Assembly (NCBI GenBank): GCA_016188675.1
Contig: JACPHJ010000069.1
Span: 1-59,492 of the forward strand
Length of the DNA stretch: 59,492 bases
Source: Planctomycetota bacterium
GTDB taxonomy: Bacteria; Planctomycetota; Brocadiia; Brocadiales; Brocadiaceae
Reading direction: 5' to 3'
Below are positions 27,073-35,301 of the stretch, piece by piece (position 1 is the stretch's first letter; each line of letters starts with the position of its first letter). The notes under the pieces are model-generated. The model worked only from the letters and a program-made list of their open reading frames with translations. It was not told the origin of the DNA and ran no database searches. The translations under genes and the position numbers were made by a program.

Positions 27073-28659
27073 TTATCTCTTTAGATTGACGATATCAGAT
27101 AGTATCTCATCAGCGGTGGTAATAACCTTTGTGTTGAGCTGGAAGCCTCTCTGCGCTGTAATCAGGGAGGTTAATTCCGTTGCCATATCCACATTAGAAC
27201 CTTCCAGATAACCACTGGAGACTGCGCCAGCACGGCCTGAATTGGCGGTTACAAAAATAGGTTCGCCGGAGGCAGAAGTTTGCGCATATAAGTTATCTCC
27301 CTGTTTTGAAAGACCGTTAAGGTTGCTGAATAAGGCGATTTTCAGTGTTGCAACGGTTTGTGTGATACCGTTGGTATATAACGCATCTATGGTGCCATCC
27401 GAATCTACGGATATGGAATCAAATGTGCCGTATTCATAACCGTCCTGGCTTGTAGCGGCGGCTGTTGAATCACCTCCATTTTGTGTAAGACCGTCACTTT
27501 TGCCTGATGTGCCAAGATTAAAAGCCACAGACTGCGTGCTGCTAATACCATTAAATTTGAACTGGAGTTGATTTGAACCACTTGTGCTGAATGAACCATC
27601 GCTATTGAATGTAATACCAGATATCTTGCTCGTGCTAATTGTTCCGTTGCTGCTATCCATAGAAGCGGTGAGATCCCATTTGTTGTCACCCACTTTTACA
27701 AATCTCATGGTAACCGTGTGTTTGGTGCCCTGGGAATCATAGACATCCACAGAAGTGGTATATGTGGCGCCGCGGAAATTATGGTTTGCCCATGTGGTTT
27801 TACCAGTGTTGGAGCCGCCGTCAGTTAGTGTGACGGATAAATTATCACTACCTCCTTTATTTGATTTAACGACAATCTTTCCTGTACTATCTATGGAGGC
27901 AGTTGCTCCATTTGTAGTATCGGTGCTACTAAAAGCGGTATTTATTTTTGTTATGAGATCTCCAACTGTAGTTCCATCTGTGGTATAAGTAAAGGTTGTA
28001 GAGACAGAAGTTCCATCCGGTTTGGTTCCAGTAATAAGAATAGTGTCTCCGCTAACATAATCTGTTGTATTGGAATCCAGACTGTTTAATGTTGTTGCAG
28101 AGGTTGCTGCTGTACTGCTTGAAGTAAGGGCGCTGGTCGTCATCACCACTTCTGTTGTTGCGTTTGCTGCTGATGCATCCAGGTTCCCTGTAAGATAAAC
28201 CTTAGATGTTGCCTTACCAGAAACTGTTGAATTATATGGGATAGTGATGGTCTTGCCGTTCGTGTCAACAACCTTATAACCGGTGTTAGAATCAATAAGA
28301 TAATTGTCTTCATCGGTATCAAAGGAACCCACCCGCGTAAAAAAGTTCTTATCGCCGCCGCTTACAACAAAAAATCCCTCCCCCTGAATGGCGAAGTCAA
28401 GTGCGTTATTGGTGGTTTCTAACGTTCCCTGACTAAAATTCGATGAAATGTTTCCAATTTTTACACCTTTGCCTACCTGCATTGGATTGCCACTGCTGCC
28501 GTTAGACATTGTCTGGCTTAGCAGGTCGGAGAACAGCAATCTGGATGATTTGTATCCGTAGGTATTGATGTTTGCCAGATTGTTACCGATAACATCTAAC
28601 ATGTTTTGGTGCGCGCGGATACCTGACACGCCTGAATATAATGCACCGCCGAGACCCAT
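27073..28659 (-). CDS. flgE: Flagellar hook protein FlgE
   Basis: 528 residues, longer than the enteric hook protein (about 400) owing to a Ser/Thr-rich central insertion (about residues 160-290). The N-terminus GLGGALYSGVSGIRAHQNML then GNNLANINTYGYKSSRLLFS and the C-terminal GSNVDMATELTSLITAQRGF are diagnostic. It forms the hook. It follows flgD by 39 bases in the fliK-flgD-flgE run. Confidence 0.94.
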   Translation of the reverse strand: MGLGGALYSGVSGIRAHQNMLDVIGNNLANINTYGYKSSRLLFSDLLSQTMSNGSSGNPMQVGKGVKIGNISSNFSQGTLETTNNALDFAIQGEGFFVVSGGDKNFFTRVGSFDTDEDNYLIDSNTGYKVVDTNGKTITIPYNSTVSGKATSKVYLTGNLDASAANATTEVVMTTSALTSSSTAATSATTLNSLDSNTTDYVSGDTILITGTKPDGTSVSTTFTYTTDGTTVGDLITKINTAFSSTDTTNGATASIDSTGKIVVKSNKGGSDNLSVTLTDGGSNTGKTTWANHNFRGATYTTSVDVYDSQGTKHTVTMRFVKVGDNKWDLTASMDSSNGTISTSKISGITFNSDGSFSTSGSNQLQFKFNGISSTQSVAFNLGTSGKSDGLTQNGGDSTAAATSQDGYEYGTFDSISVDSDGTIDALYTNGITQTVATLKIALFSNLNGLSKQGDNLYAQTSASGEPIFVTANSGRAGAVSSGYLEGSNVDMATELTSLITAQRGFQLNTKVITTADEILSDIVNLKR

Positions 28660-28698
28660 GGTATACCTCCTTTCAAAAAATTAATTGAGATATTTCTC

Positions 28699-29187
28699 TT
28701 ATTTCTTGCCAAATAATTTCGATAAAATGTTTGATGATGCTGAGCTTGAAGTTGTCGTTGTGGTTGTGTTATCGACTTCTATAAAATTTGATATGGAAAC
28801 GGATTCTCCGCCAATGATGAAAGATACCGTTCCGTCTTCTTCGAGTTTTACTCCCTCGACAACGCCAGAAAGGGTATTACTACTGCTGCTGCCGTCACTA
28901 CTACCAGAGCTACTGTCGCTGTATTTTATGGTCTTACCGATAAACGTGGATGCTAAAGATATTTGATCCAATTGCAAAGAGGCCGAACCGATGCTGCTCA
29001 TATCTGAAAGATACTCTGTCTGCTGTTGCTCTTGCTCCAATGAGCTAAATTGTGCTAATTGAGACATAAATTCACTGTTGTCTGTTGGGTCCAGCGGGTT
29101 CTGGTTTTGCAATTGCGTTACGAAGAGCGTCAAGAAGTTTTCCATGCTGATTTCTGAACTCAAACTCGAAGTGCTTGATGTGCTCAT
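28699..29187 (-). CDS. flgD: Hook cap / scaffolding protein FlgD
   Basis: 162 residues. The conserved N-terminal export and capping segment is clear (FLTLFVTQLQNQNPLDPTDN then FMSQLAQFSSLEQ). It is shorter than the usual FlgD (about 230) and appears to keep only part of the C-terminal Ig-like region. A Ser-rich linker (SSSGSSDGSSSSN) lies in the middle. It guides FlgE polymerisation and is located between fliK and flgE. Confidence 0.9.
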   Translation of the reverse strand: MSTSSTSSLSSEISMENFLTLFVTQLQNQNPLDPTDNSEFMSQLAQFSSLEQEQQQTEYLSDMSSIGSASLQLDQISLASTFIGKTIKYSDSSSGSSDGSSSSNTLSGVVEGVKLEEDGTVSFIIGGESVSISNFIEVDNTTTTTTSSSASSNILSKLFGKK

Positions 29188-29199
29188 GTTTTTACCTCC

Positions 29200-30900
29200 T
29201 TATATAAGATAGTCAACCATTAAATTAGACGTATTTGCACTGGTTTCTGTTTGTAAGTTATTCGTTATGTCTTCCTCATTTAGTACTTGGTCTGCATCAT
29301 AACCTTTTTGGCTATGGGTTTGGTTATGATGAGGGTTGTTGGCATTAAAATTTTCTAACGAGTTTTGTTTATTAGCATCGTTGTTTTGTATGTATACCTC
29401 TAATTTGTGGATATCAATGCCATTAGATGCCACCGATTCTTTAAGATGATGTTTGTTATTTTCTATGGCAGCCTTGACTTCGGCATTCTCCACGAAGATT
29501 TTTGCTTTGATTTCATCATTTTCTTCCATAAAATGAATTTTCATATTACCTAGCTCGGGTGGATTAAGGGACAGTTTTATTTCCGACCTGTCGCCATGGG
29601 TTGTTATGCGGATTTTTTGTAAGATTTGTTCCATAATGTTTTCTTGTGCATGCCCTACGTTTGACGTGTCATTGCTGTGAAACATGTGGTTTACGTTTTT
29701 GGCATCCTCTAAAGAGGATGATAACGCAGCGCCGCTGTTCGGAGATCCTTGGGTATTTTGCTGAAAGTCAGATACGTTTGATTGCGCATTGCTTGTTGTC
29801 GTTTGAGAATCTAAAGGAAAAGGGGCGCCGTTATTTGTTTTCTGTATATGTGCATCAAAGGACGAAGTATCATAGGCTTTTTGTTTCTGTGTATTACTGC
29901 CAAACGGATTCCACTCATCATTTGATTGTGATAGACCTGAGATGTCCTGCCGTGAGGGTGAAGTACCATTTATTTTTGATAAACTACTGTCTGTATGTTG
30001 TTCTGCTGTATTCTTTGATATACTGTTAATTACAGGGGTTGGTATACTATTTTTATTTTCTGGAGAAATGTTCTGAGCCAATAGTTTGTATGTTTCCGGC
30101 AGTTCTTTTATATTGATTTCAGAACTGTCTGAGCTATAAAGGTCTGATTGCTGCATATTATTAATGAGGGATTCGCCTGATACTTGTGGTGTCTCAGTAA
30201 TATTTGACGGATTTAATTTGAGAGTATCGGTTTTTGGAAGAGTGTTTCTAAAATCCATGTCTTGTATGAATGGTTTTTCCAAATAGAATATGGAACTTGG
30301 ATTGCGAGTTTCAATAACCTGCTTATCCAAGGGTATACCGATCCCTTTTTGTTCTTCGAAGCCCCATTTACTCCCCCTTTGGGAAAGGGGGGCAAAGGGA
30401 GAGTAAGGGGCATCTTCATTGCGGGCATTAGGAAAGGGATTATAAGTAGTTAAATTATCGCTTCCGGCAGTCTTGCCGGTACTGGGAAATAAATTATTGC
30501 CAAAATCCTGCATGGTAGATTCGGGATGTGGCGTGGATGTCTTTTGTAAAATGTCTGCTGGTTGGAGAGTGTTTAATATTTGTTCGTAAAGCACGAATGG
30601 GTTTGTTTCTATTGCTGATTCCTGTGCCAGTTCGGTGTCGGCTGATTCAACTGCCGGAGTGCTTGGCACGGGTGAATTTGTCGTACTGTGAATACATGAG
30701 TTAGACATATGTTGCCCAAGTATTTCCTGGAATGGTATATCATTTATATTTTCCAAATCTTCAGCTTCAGTGTCTGATTGAATAGAATTTATATCAAGTG
30801 TTTGAGCACCGGGATTATTCTGGGATGGACGAGTGTTTGCGATCAAATTTGCAAATAGATTATTGTCCGGTAGTCCAACAGTTGTTTCTGGCATGGTCAT
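29200..30900 (-). CDS. fliK: Flagellar hook-length control protein FliK
   Basis: 566 residues. The C-terminal domain (about 410-510) is the FliK-type Flg_hook domain: IRITTHGDRSEIKLSLNPPE, then LGNMKIHFMEENDEIKAKIF and ENNKHHLKESVASNGI. The N-terminal 400 residues are low-complexity, Asn/Ser/Pro/Gln-rich and disordered, as expected for a molecular ruler. Residues about 164-180 (FAPLSQRGSKWGFEE) are encoded by a family A palindromic repeat that entered in frame. First gene of the group, 65 bases after a sigma-54-type site. Confidence 0.88.
   Translation of the reverse strand: MTMPETTVGLPDNNLFANLIANTRPSQNNPGAQTLDINSIQSDTEAEDLENINDIPFQEILGQHMSNSCIHSTTNSPVPSTPAVESADTELAQESAIETNPFVLYEQILNTLQPADILQKTSTPHPESTMQDFGNNLFPSTGKTAGSDNLTTYNPFPNARNEDAPYSPFAPLSQRGSKWGFEEQKGIGIPLDKQVIETRNPSSIFYLEKPFIQDMDFRNTLPKTDTLKLNPSNITETPQVSGESLINNMQQSDLYSSDSSEINIKELPETYKLLAQNISPENKNSIPTPVINSISKNTAEQHTDSSLSKINGTSPSRQDISGLSQSNDEWNPFGSNTQKQKAYDTSSFDAHIQKTNNGAPFPLDSQTTTSNAQSNVSDFQQNTQGSPNSGAALSSSLEDAKNVNHMFHSNDTSNVGHAQENIMEQILQKIRITTHGDRSEIKLSLNPPELGNMKIHFMEENDEIKAKIFVENAEVKAAIENNKHHLKESVASNGIDIHKLEVYIQNNDANKQNSLENFNANNPHHNQTHSQKGYDADQVLNEEDITNNLQTETSANTSNLMVDYLI
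30365..30411. repeat. Family A-like repeat fragment inside fliK
   Basis: Contains CTCCCCCTTTGGGAAAGGGG followed by GGCAAAGGGAGAG and AAGGGG, the same arrangement as one half of the intergenic family A elements. It keeps the fliK frame open. Confidence 0.6.
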
Positions 30901-30964
30901 TTTCCTTTAAATAAAATTACAGTTGTTTATACCATGAGTATCTGAAATTTTAATTTTGTAATTG

Positions 30965-30980
30965 AGCAACACACATGCCG
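30965..30980 (-). promoter_or_regulatory. Sigma-54-type promoter upstream of fliK
   Basis: The minus strand reads CGGCATGTGTGTTGCT: GGCA at -24, TTGCT at -12, with consensus spacing. It lies 65 bases before the fliK start and would drive fliK-flgD-flgE. Confidence 0.6.
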
Positions 30981-31292
30981 TGTTTGTTGCTGTGAAGAGA
31001 CGAAGCAAAAATAATGAGATAATTGTCTCTAAACTCCGGTGAATTGTTTGGTTATCAATATTGATATAAAAATATTTATTTAGAAAATATTATTTTATGG
31101 AAATTAGAGATATAAACATTAGGTATTTTTTTCCATGTGGATCGAGTAATATCTTCCGTATTACTCCAGAAGTATTTTAGATTTATTGTATAGGAATTTT
31201 CACCTGAAAATCTCCATTTTCATGCCCCCTTGTGACCGTTAGGTCAAGGTGTTTAATTTTATTTGCGCGGGTTTACAGGTGGTAGCAGGCAC

Positions 31293-31385
31293 AAAATCCC
31301 CCTTAGAAAAGGGGGAACAAGGGGGTTGTAAAAAACTCAGGAAAAACACAACCCCCTAAATCCCCTGGTTTATTAAGAGGGACTT
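31293..31385. repeat. Dispersed repeat family A, copy 2
   Basis: Begins AAAATCCCCCTTAGAAAAGG, has a TTGTAAAAAACTC centre and ends in a TTTATTAAGAG segment. It is the inverted counterpart of 19247-19334. It lies downstream of the lipoprotein gene pair. Confidence 0.75.
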
Positions 31386-31515
31386 AAAAGGTGTTGTTTT
31401 TAAAGGAACGTATCGGGCCAAACCGATTTATGGAATGCTCGCTGCTTCGATATTTGGTCTTGTACTATAGAAAGGTTTTGTGGAAAACGTTTAACAGATG
31501 CCCAAGTGGTGGGAT

Positions 31516-32139
31516 TTAGTATTGGAGTGTTTCTGTTATTTGGTTGGCTACAAATTGAGAGTAGCGCCTCATAGAAAGTAAGATAAGCTTCCAACCGTAT
31601 AAAGCGCTTTTTTGATGCGTGCTTTCAAAGTATTGTTTTACAAGTTCTGCGACCTCATTTTCATTGCTGTCAAACACACCATCCGCACTCCATACTACCG
31701 AACCGGTATCGGTGGATATCATACCGACTTTGACACCGAGTAACATGGGTTCGTATGGCCGGTAGTTGGTTATGTTTCCAAATATGATGGCGTCTGCATC
31801 ATATTTCTTCTTTAAGGTTACAAGGGTGTTTATATTGACGGATCCCTTGATCCATATTTCATGTTCGGAGAGGAGTGTTGTTTTATTCCCGGTTGGCACA
31901 ACAACCTCAAAACTGCCTATTTTCCTCAATTCCACCGAAAAAGCCTCAGTTACCTCGTCTATGACGGCTTCTCTGTCTATGTTGTATTCGAATGGCAAGA
32001 GTAATACGCGGCGTATTTGTATCTTTTTGAATTCATCTGATTTATTATAACTCAGCGTTGAAGAACGATGTGGGGGTGTGCTAAAGCACCCGGTGATGGT
32101 TAATGAACATAAAATAGCGATACAAAGTGTTAATTTCAC
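31516..32139 (-). CDS. Putative lipoprotein, CsgG/LpoB-like fold
   Basis: 207 residues with a lipoprotein signal (MKLTLCIAILCSLTITGC, Cys18 as the lipidation site). The mature part has RRVLLLPFEYNIDREAVIDE, then YDADAIIFGNITNYRPYEPM and GSVVWSADGVFDSNENE. This is the pattern of periplasmic proteins related to CsgG/LpoB (predicted nucleotide-binding-like fold: factor, peripheral lipoprotein). No direct function can be named. It lies 30 bases after another lipoprotein gene, so the two probably form an operon. Confidence 0.65.
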   Translation of the reverse strand: MKLTLCIAILCSLTITGCFSTPPHRSSTLSYNKSDEFKKIQIRRVLLLPFEYNIDREAVIDEVTEAFSVELRKIGSFEVVVPTGNKTTLLSEHEIWIKGSVNINTLVTLKKKYDADAIIFGNITNYRPYEPMLLGVKVGMISTDTGSVVWSADGVFDSNENEVAELVKQYFESTHQKSALYGWKLILLSMRRYSQFVANQITETLQY

Positions 32140-32169
32140 TTAAACCCTCCATGTCTTTAAAAAAGGTAT

Positions 32170-32751
32170 TTATTGTGAATCTTGTGTTTGTAGTTTCTTT
32201 TTTACAGTTAATTGTTCTATCTTTAGACCGATGAGTTCTTGCTTTGCCCTTGTTTCTTCGATCTGCGCCTTTGTTAATTCCAGTGTCAGTTCCTTAATCT
32301 TTTTTTCGTATGGTTCACGGGATTCGTTTAATTGTTTGTTTAACCTTTCGTTTTCGATAATGACTTGTTGTGCCGCTTCTAATTGTTTTTTTGTCTCTTC
32401 CAGTTCTGTTTCAAGTGCAGTTTTAATTTTTTTATTATTCACAAGTTCTTTTTCGAGAGAGGCTGCTTTTGCCTTTGATGCCGCGAGCGCCGCTCTTGTT
32501 TGTTCAAATTGCTCAAGTATGGAGATTTTTTTATCGCCTTCTCCTGTATCAACTGTTACCGTAGACCCGTTAGCCAAATAGCCGCTCCTTTTAGGCGGTG
32601 CTTCGGCTTCGTTTGGGGAAGTACCCGGTCTGGTTTCTCCTGAAGAAACATTGGTCTTGTAAGGTTTTTTATAATCCTTCTTCATAAAGGATTCACAACC
32701 CACAATTAATATAAGAAAGCATAAAGGAGTCAAAGAAACCAGTTTTTTCAT
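32170..32751 (-). CDS. Coiled-coil lipoprotein
   Basis: 193 residues. The signal ends at LILIVGC with Cys19 as the lipidation site. A charged, low-complexity linker follows (about residues 20-75). A continuous coiled coil runs to the C-terminus (RAALAASKAKAASLEKELVN, then ALETELEETKKQLEAAQQVI). It is likely an outer-membrane-anchored, periplasm-spanning helical protein. It is co-transcribed with the CsgG/LpoB-like lipoprotein and may work with it. Not recognised beyond that. Confidence 0.65.
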   Translation of the reverse strand: MKKLVSLTPLCFLILIVGCESFMKKDYKKPYKTNVSSGETRPGTSPNEAEAPPKRSGYLANGSTVTVDTGEGDKKISILEQFEQTRAALAASKAKAASLEKELVNNKKIKTALETELEETKKQLEAAQQVIIENERLNKQLNESREPYEKKIKELTLELTKAQIEETRAKQELIGLKIEQLTVKKKLQTQDSQ

Positions 32752-32959
32752 ATTTGCATTCCTGTTTAAAATTGCAACTGTTAATATAAAATTAGAGTGG
32801 TATTTAATGATACCGCAAATTGTAGATATATATCTTATCAGTTTATAAAATAATTACTTGTGGTATTTGAACTTGTTTTGAGCTGTTTAAATATCTAAAT
32901 ATCTATTGATTATTTAAGCAAATTTGATACCGTGTAAATAACCAGAACCTAACCTGAAT

Positions 32960-33030
32960 GAGTCGGAATCCGTAGCGCGGGTGGTTATCCCCCGCTTAAT
33001 GCCGACCACAAGGGATCGGCGCTACATTTT
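32960..33030. repeat. Dispersed repeat family B, copy 2
   Basis: Starts GAGTCGGAA, has inverted ends GTAGCGC (32972-32978) and GCGCTAC (33019-33025), with GCGGGTGGTT and CACAAGGGAT between them, as in the 19131 copy. It abuts the 3' end of thiE and could act as its terminator stem. Confidence 0.7.
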
Positions 33031-33034
33031 TTGC

Positions 33035-33709
33035 TTAAAGGGTATGGGTGACGATTTGCGCTTTGAAATATCGTGTCGCTTGTAAGATGTTATCGCTACA
33101 AATAATTGCGGAGCAGAGTGCAACCCGTGAACTGCCTGCTAATAATACCTCATTGAGATTTTCATGGTTGATAGCGCCTATTGCAACAAATGGTATGGTA
33201 ATTTCTCTTTTTACCTCTTTTAAATAGTCAAGACCTACCGCGGGTTCATAGTCCTTTGTTACGGTGGGGAATAGGGGGCCAACGCTGATATAATCGGCGC
33301 CCTCTCGTTGTGCCTTTCGGGCCTGAACTATATTATGGGTAGAAACTCCCAATATCCTGTCGCAGCCAATTATCATGCGTGCATTGTAAATATTTAAGTC
33401 TGATTGCCCGATGTGCAACCCGTCCGCATCTGCTTTTTTGACAATCTCGGCACGGTCATTTACGATAAAAAGGGTTTTTGATTGCGAGGTTATCCTTCTA
33501 AATTCCTTTGCCAGGGCAAGGAACTCGCTGTCGGGCATCGTCTTTTCCCGCAGTTGTACTACATCCGCGCCGCCCTGAATGACCTCCTGTAATGTTTCCA
33601 GTACAGGTTTTTTAGCAAGTCCGGAGCTTATAATAACGTACAGCCTTACATCTGAAAAATTTTTTAAGGGGTTTTGCTTAATAAACTTCGTTTCTCGTTG
33701 TTGATTCAT
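33035..33709 (-). CDS. thiE: Thiamine-phosphate synthase
   Basis: 224 residues, a TIM-barrel enzyme joining HMP-pyrophosphate and thiazole phosphate to thiamine phosphate. Motifs: VVQLREKTMPDSEF (pyrophosphate-binding Arg/Lys), LFIVNDRAEIVKKADADGLH (NDR and the metal-binding Asp), DGLHIGQSDL, GVSTHN, ADYISVGPLFPTVTK and VAIGAINHEN. It is divergent from purF. No other thiamine genes are nearby. Confidence 0.92.
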   Translation of the reverse strand: MNQQRETKFIKQNPLKNFSDVRLYVIISSGLAKKPVLETLQEVIQGGADVVQLREKTMPDSEFLALAKEFRRITSQSKTLFIVNDRAEIVKKADADGLHIGQSDLNIYNARMIIGCDRILGVSTHNIVQARKAQREGADYISVGPLFPTVTKDYEPAVGLDYLKEVKREITIPFVAIGAINHENLNEVLLAGSSRVALCSAIICSDNILQATRYFKAQIVTHTL

Positions 33710-33721
33710 TGATAATTGTAA

Positions 33722-33749
33722 TTGACACCTCTTTGATGTTTGATATAAT
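33722..33749 (+). promoter_or_regulatory. Sigma-70-type promoter for purF
   Basis: TTGACA at 33722-33727, a 16-base spacer and TATAAT at 33744-33749: both boxes match consensus. It faces purF and leaves a leader of about 120 bases. Confidence 0.7.
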
Positions 33750-33876
33750 TACTCCGTCATGTATTTTCCTGCCAAAAGTATTACAGTGCAAACCTATTCT
33801 AAATTTCCATCAAAATAAATACAAGATTTATACGGTAAATATTTTGGATGTCTAAATAAAGCCGGATTATAAAAAT

Positions 33877-35295
33877 ATGTCAGACATAAAAGAACATTGC
33901 GGATTATTTGGTGTTTATGGTTGTGAAGATGCGGCCGATAAGGTGTATTACGGCTTGTATTCCTTGCAACATCGCGGCGAAGAAAGCGCCGGTATAGCTT
34001 CAACAAACGGGAAAGACATCGTTTGTCATAAGGGGATGGGTTTGGTAAGCGATGTCATAAATCCGCAAATGCTCAAAACTCTTAAAAACCCCGCTGCTAT
34101 CGGACATGTCCGGTATTCCACTATTGGTTCCAGCAACATTGGAAACGCGCAACCCCTCGTTGTTGATTATTATAAGGGAAAGGTAGCCGTTGCGCATAAT
34201 GGACAGTTAACTAATGCAAAAAGGCTGCGTGAAGAATTTGAGGCTAACGGTTCGATATTCCATACCACCTCGGATACGGAAGTAATCGTCCATCTTATGG
34301 CAAAGCCTTTAAATATGATGCAAAAGAATTTATCCCTTGTACTGCAACAATTACGGGGGGCTTTTTCGCTGTTATTTTTGACGCCCGATGAGATGGTGGG
34401 GGTGCGTGACCCTCACGGTTTCAGGCCTTTGTCCATAGGTAAATTGAATGATGGATATGTGATGGCATCAGAAACCTGCGCCCTGGATCAGGTCGGCGCT
34501 GAGTATATTCGGGACGTTAATCCCGGTGAGTCGGTCTATGTTGGAAAAGATGGGATTCGGAGTGAATATTACTGCCCTCAAAAGCAAATCAAACCGGCTT
34601 TTTGTATTTTTGAACTGGTCTACTTTTCCAGACCTGATAGCAAGGTCTATGGTGAAAGTGTACACTTGTTTCGCAAGCGATTAGGGGAGAAACTTGCAAA
34701 GGAATCGCCTGTGGATGCAGATGTGGTGATCTCCGTTCCGGAAGGCGGAAACTCCGCTGCGATTGGTTACTCTCATGCGTCGGGGATACCATTTGATCGC
34801 GGGTTTATTCGTAATCATTACGTAGGCAGGACGTTTACGATGCCAGAACAGGATCGTCGTCACCGTACTGTAGAACTCAAACTGAATGCATTAAAAGAGA
34901 CCGTTGAGGGGAAGCGGGTTATTGTTATTGATGATTCCATTGTGCGAGGGACGACGTCAAGGTCCCGGTTTGGGTTGCTGCGGAAGGCCGGAGCAAAGGA
35001 GATTCATGTAAGGATCAGTTGCCCGCCGCATCGTTACCCTTGTTATTACGGAATTGATTTTCAACAGAAAGGCGAACTCATTGCAGCAAATCGTTCCCTG
35101 GAAGAGATAAGGAAGTATTTAAATGTGGAGAGTTTGTGCTATCTCAGCGTGGAGGGAATGATGAGTTGTGCGACGCAGCCTCGCCAATATTTTTGCAATG
35201 CCTGCTTTACAAGCGACTATCCTACCCCTATTGAAGAGGAGACAAAGAAACTTACCGAGAGGGAAGTTGTCAGAGAAGCAGAAAAGGTTCATTAA
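33877..35295 (+). CDS. purF: Amidophosphoribosyltransferase PurF
   Basis: 472 residues. First committed step of purine synthesis: PRPP plus glutamine gives phosphoribosylamine. The N-terminal glutamine amidotransferase domain would start at Cys8 (HCGLFGVYG) after removal of a 7-residue propeptide, as in Bacillus-type enzymes. The PRPP loop VIVIDDSIVRGTTSRS is complete. Conserved Cys residues late in the chain (CNACF region, SCATQ) fit the Fe-S-containing class, though ligation is not proven by sequence. A radical SAM gene follows by 6 bases. Confidence 0.95.
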   Translation: MSDIKEHCGLFGVYGCEDAADKVYYGLYSLQHRGEESAGIASTNGKDIVCHKGMGLVSDVINPQMLKTLKNPAAIGHVRYSTIGSSNIGNAQPLVVDYYKGKVAVAHNGQLTNAKRLREEFEANGSIFHTTSDTEVIVHLMAKPLNMMQKNLSLVLQQLRGAFSLLFLTPDEMVGVRDPHGFRPLSIGKLNDGYVMASETCALDQVGAEYIRDVNPGESVYVGKDGIRSEYYCPQKQIKPAFCIFELVYFSRPDSKVYGESVHLFRKRLGEKLAKESPVDADVVISVPEGGNSAAIGYSHASGIPFDRGFIRNHYVGRTFTMPEQDRRHRTVELKLNALKETVEGKRVIVIDDSIVRGTTSRSRFGLLRKAGAKEIHVRISCPPHRYPCYYGIDFQQKGELIAANRSLEEIRKYLNVESLCYLSVEGMMSCATQPRQYFCNACFTSDYPTPIEEETKKLTEREVVREAEKVH

Positions 35296-35301
35296 TTAAC
35301 A

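Larger units (their letters stand above)
30901..31515. other. Non-coding gap upstream of fliK
   Basis: 615 bases with no convincing gene. It carries the sigma-54-type site at 30965-30980 and a family A repeat at 31293-31385. The remainder is AT-rich. Confidence 0.6.

Noticed and set aside
31400..31594. A 64-codon minus-strand frame overlapping the lipoprotein gene's 3' end.
   Set aside because: It overlaps a real gene and part of a repeat region, with no start site or recognisable motifs.
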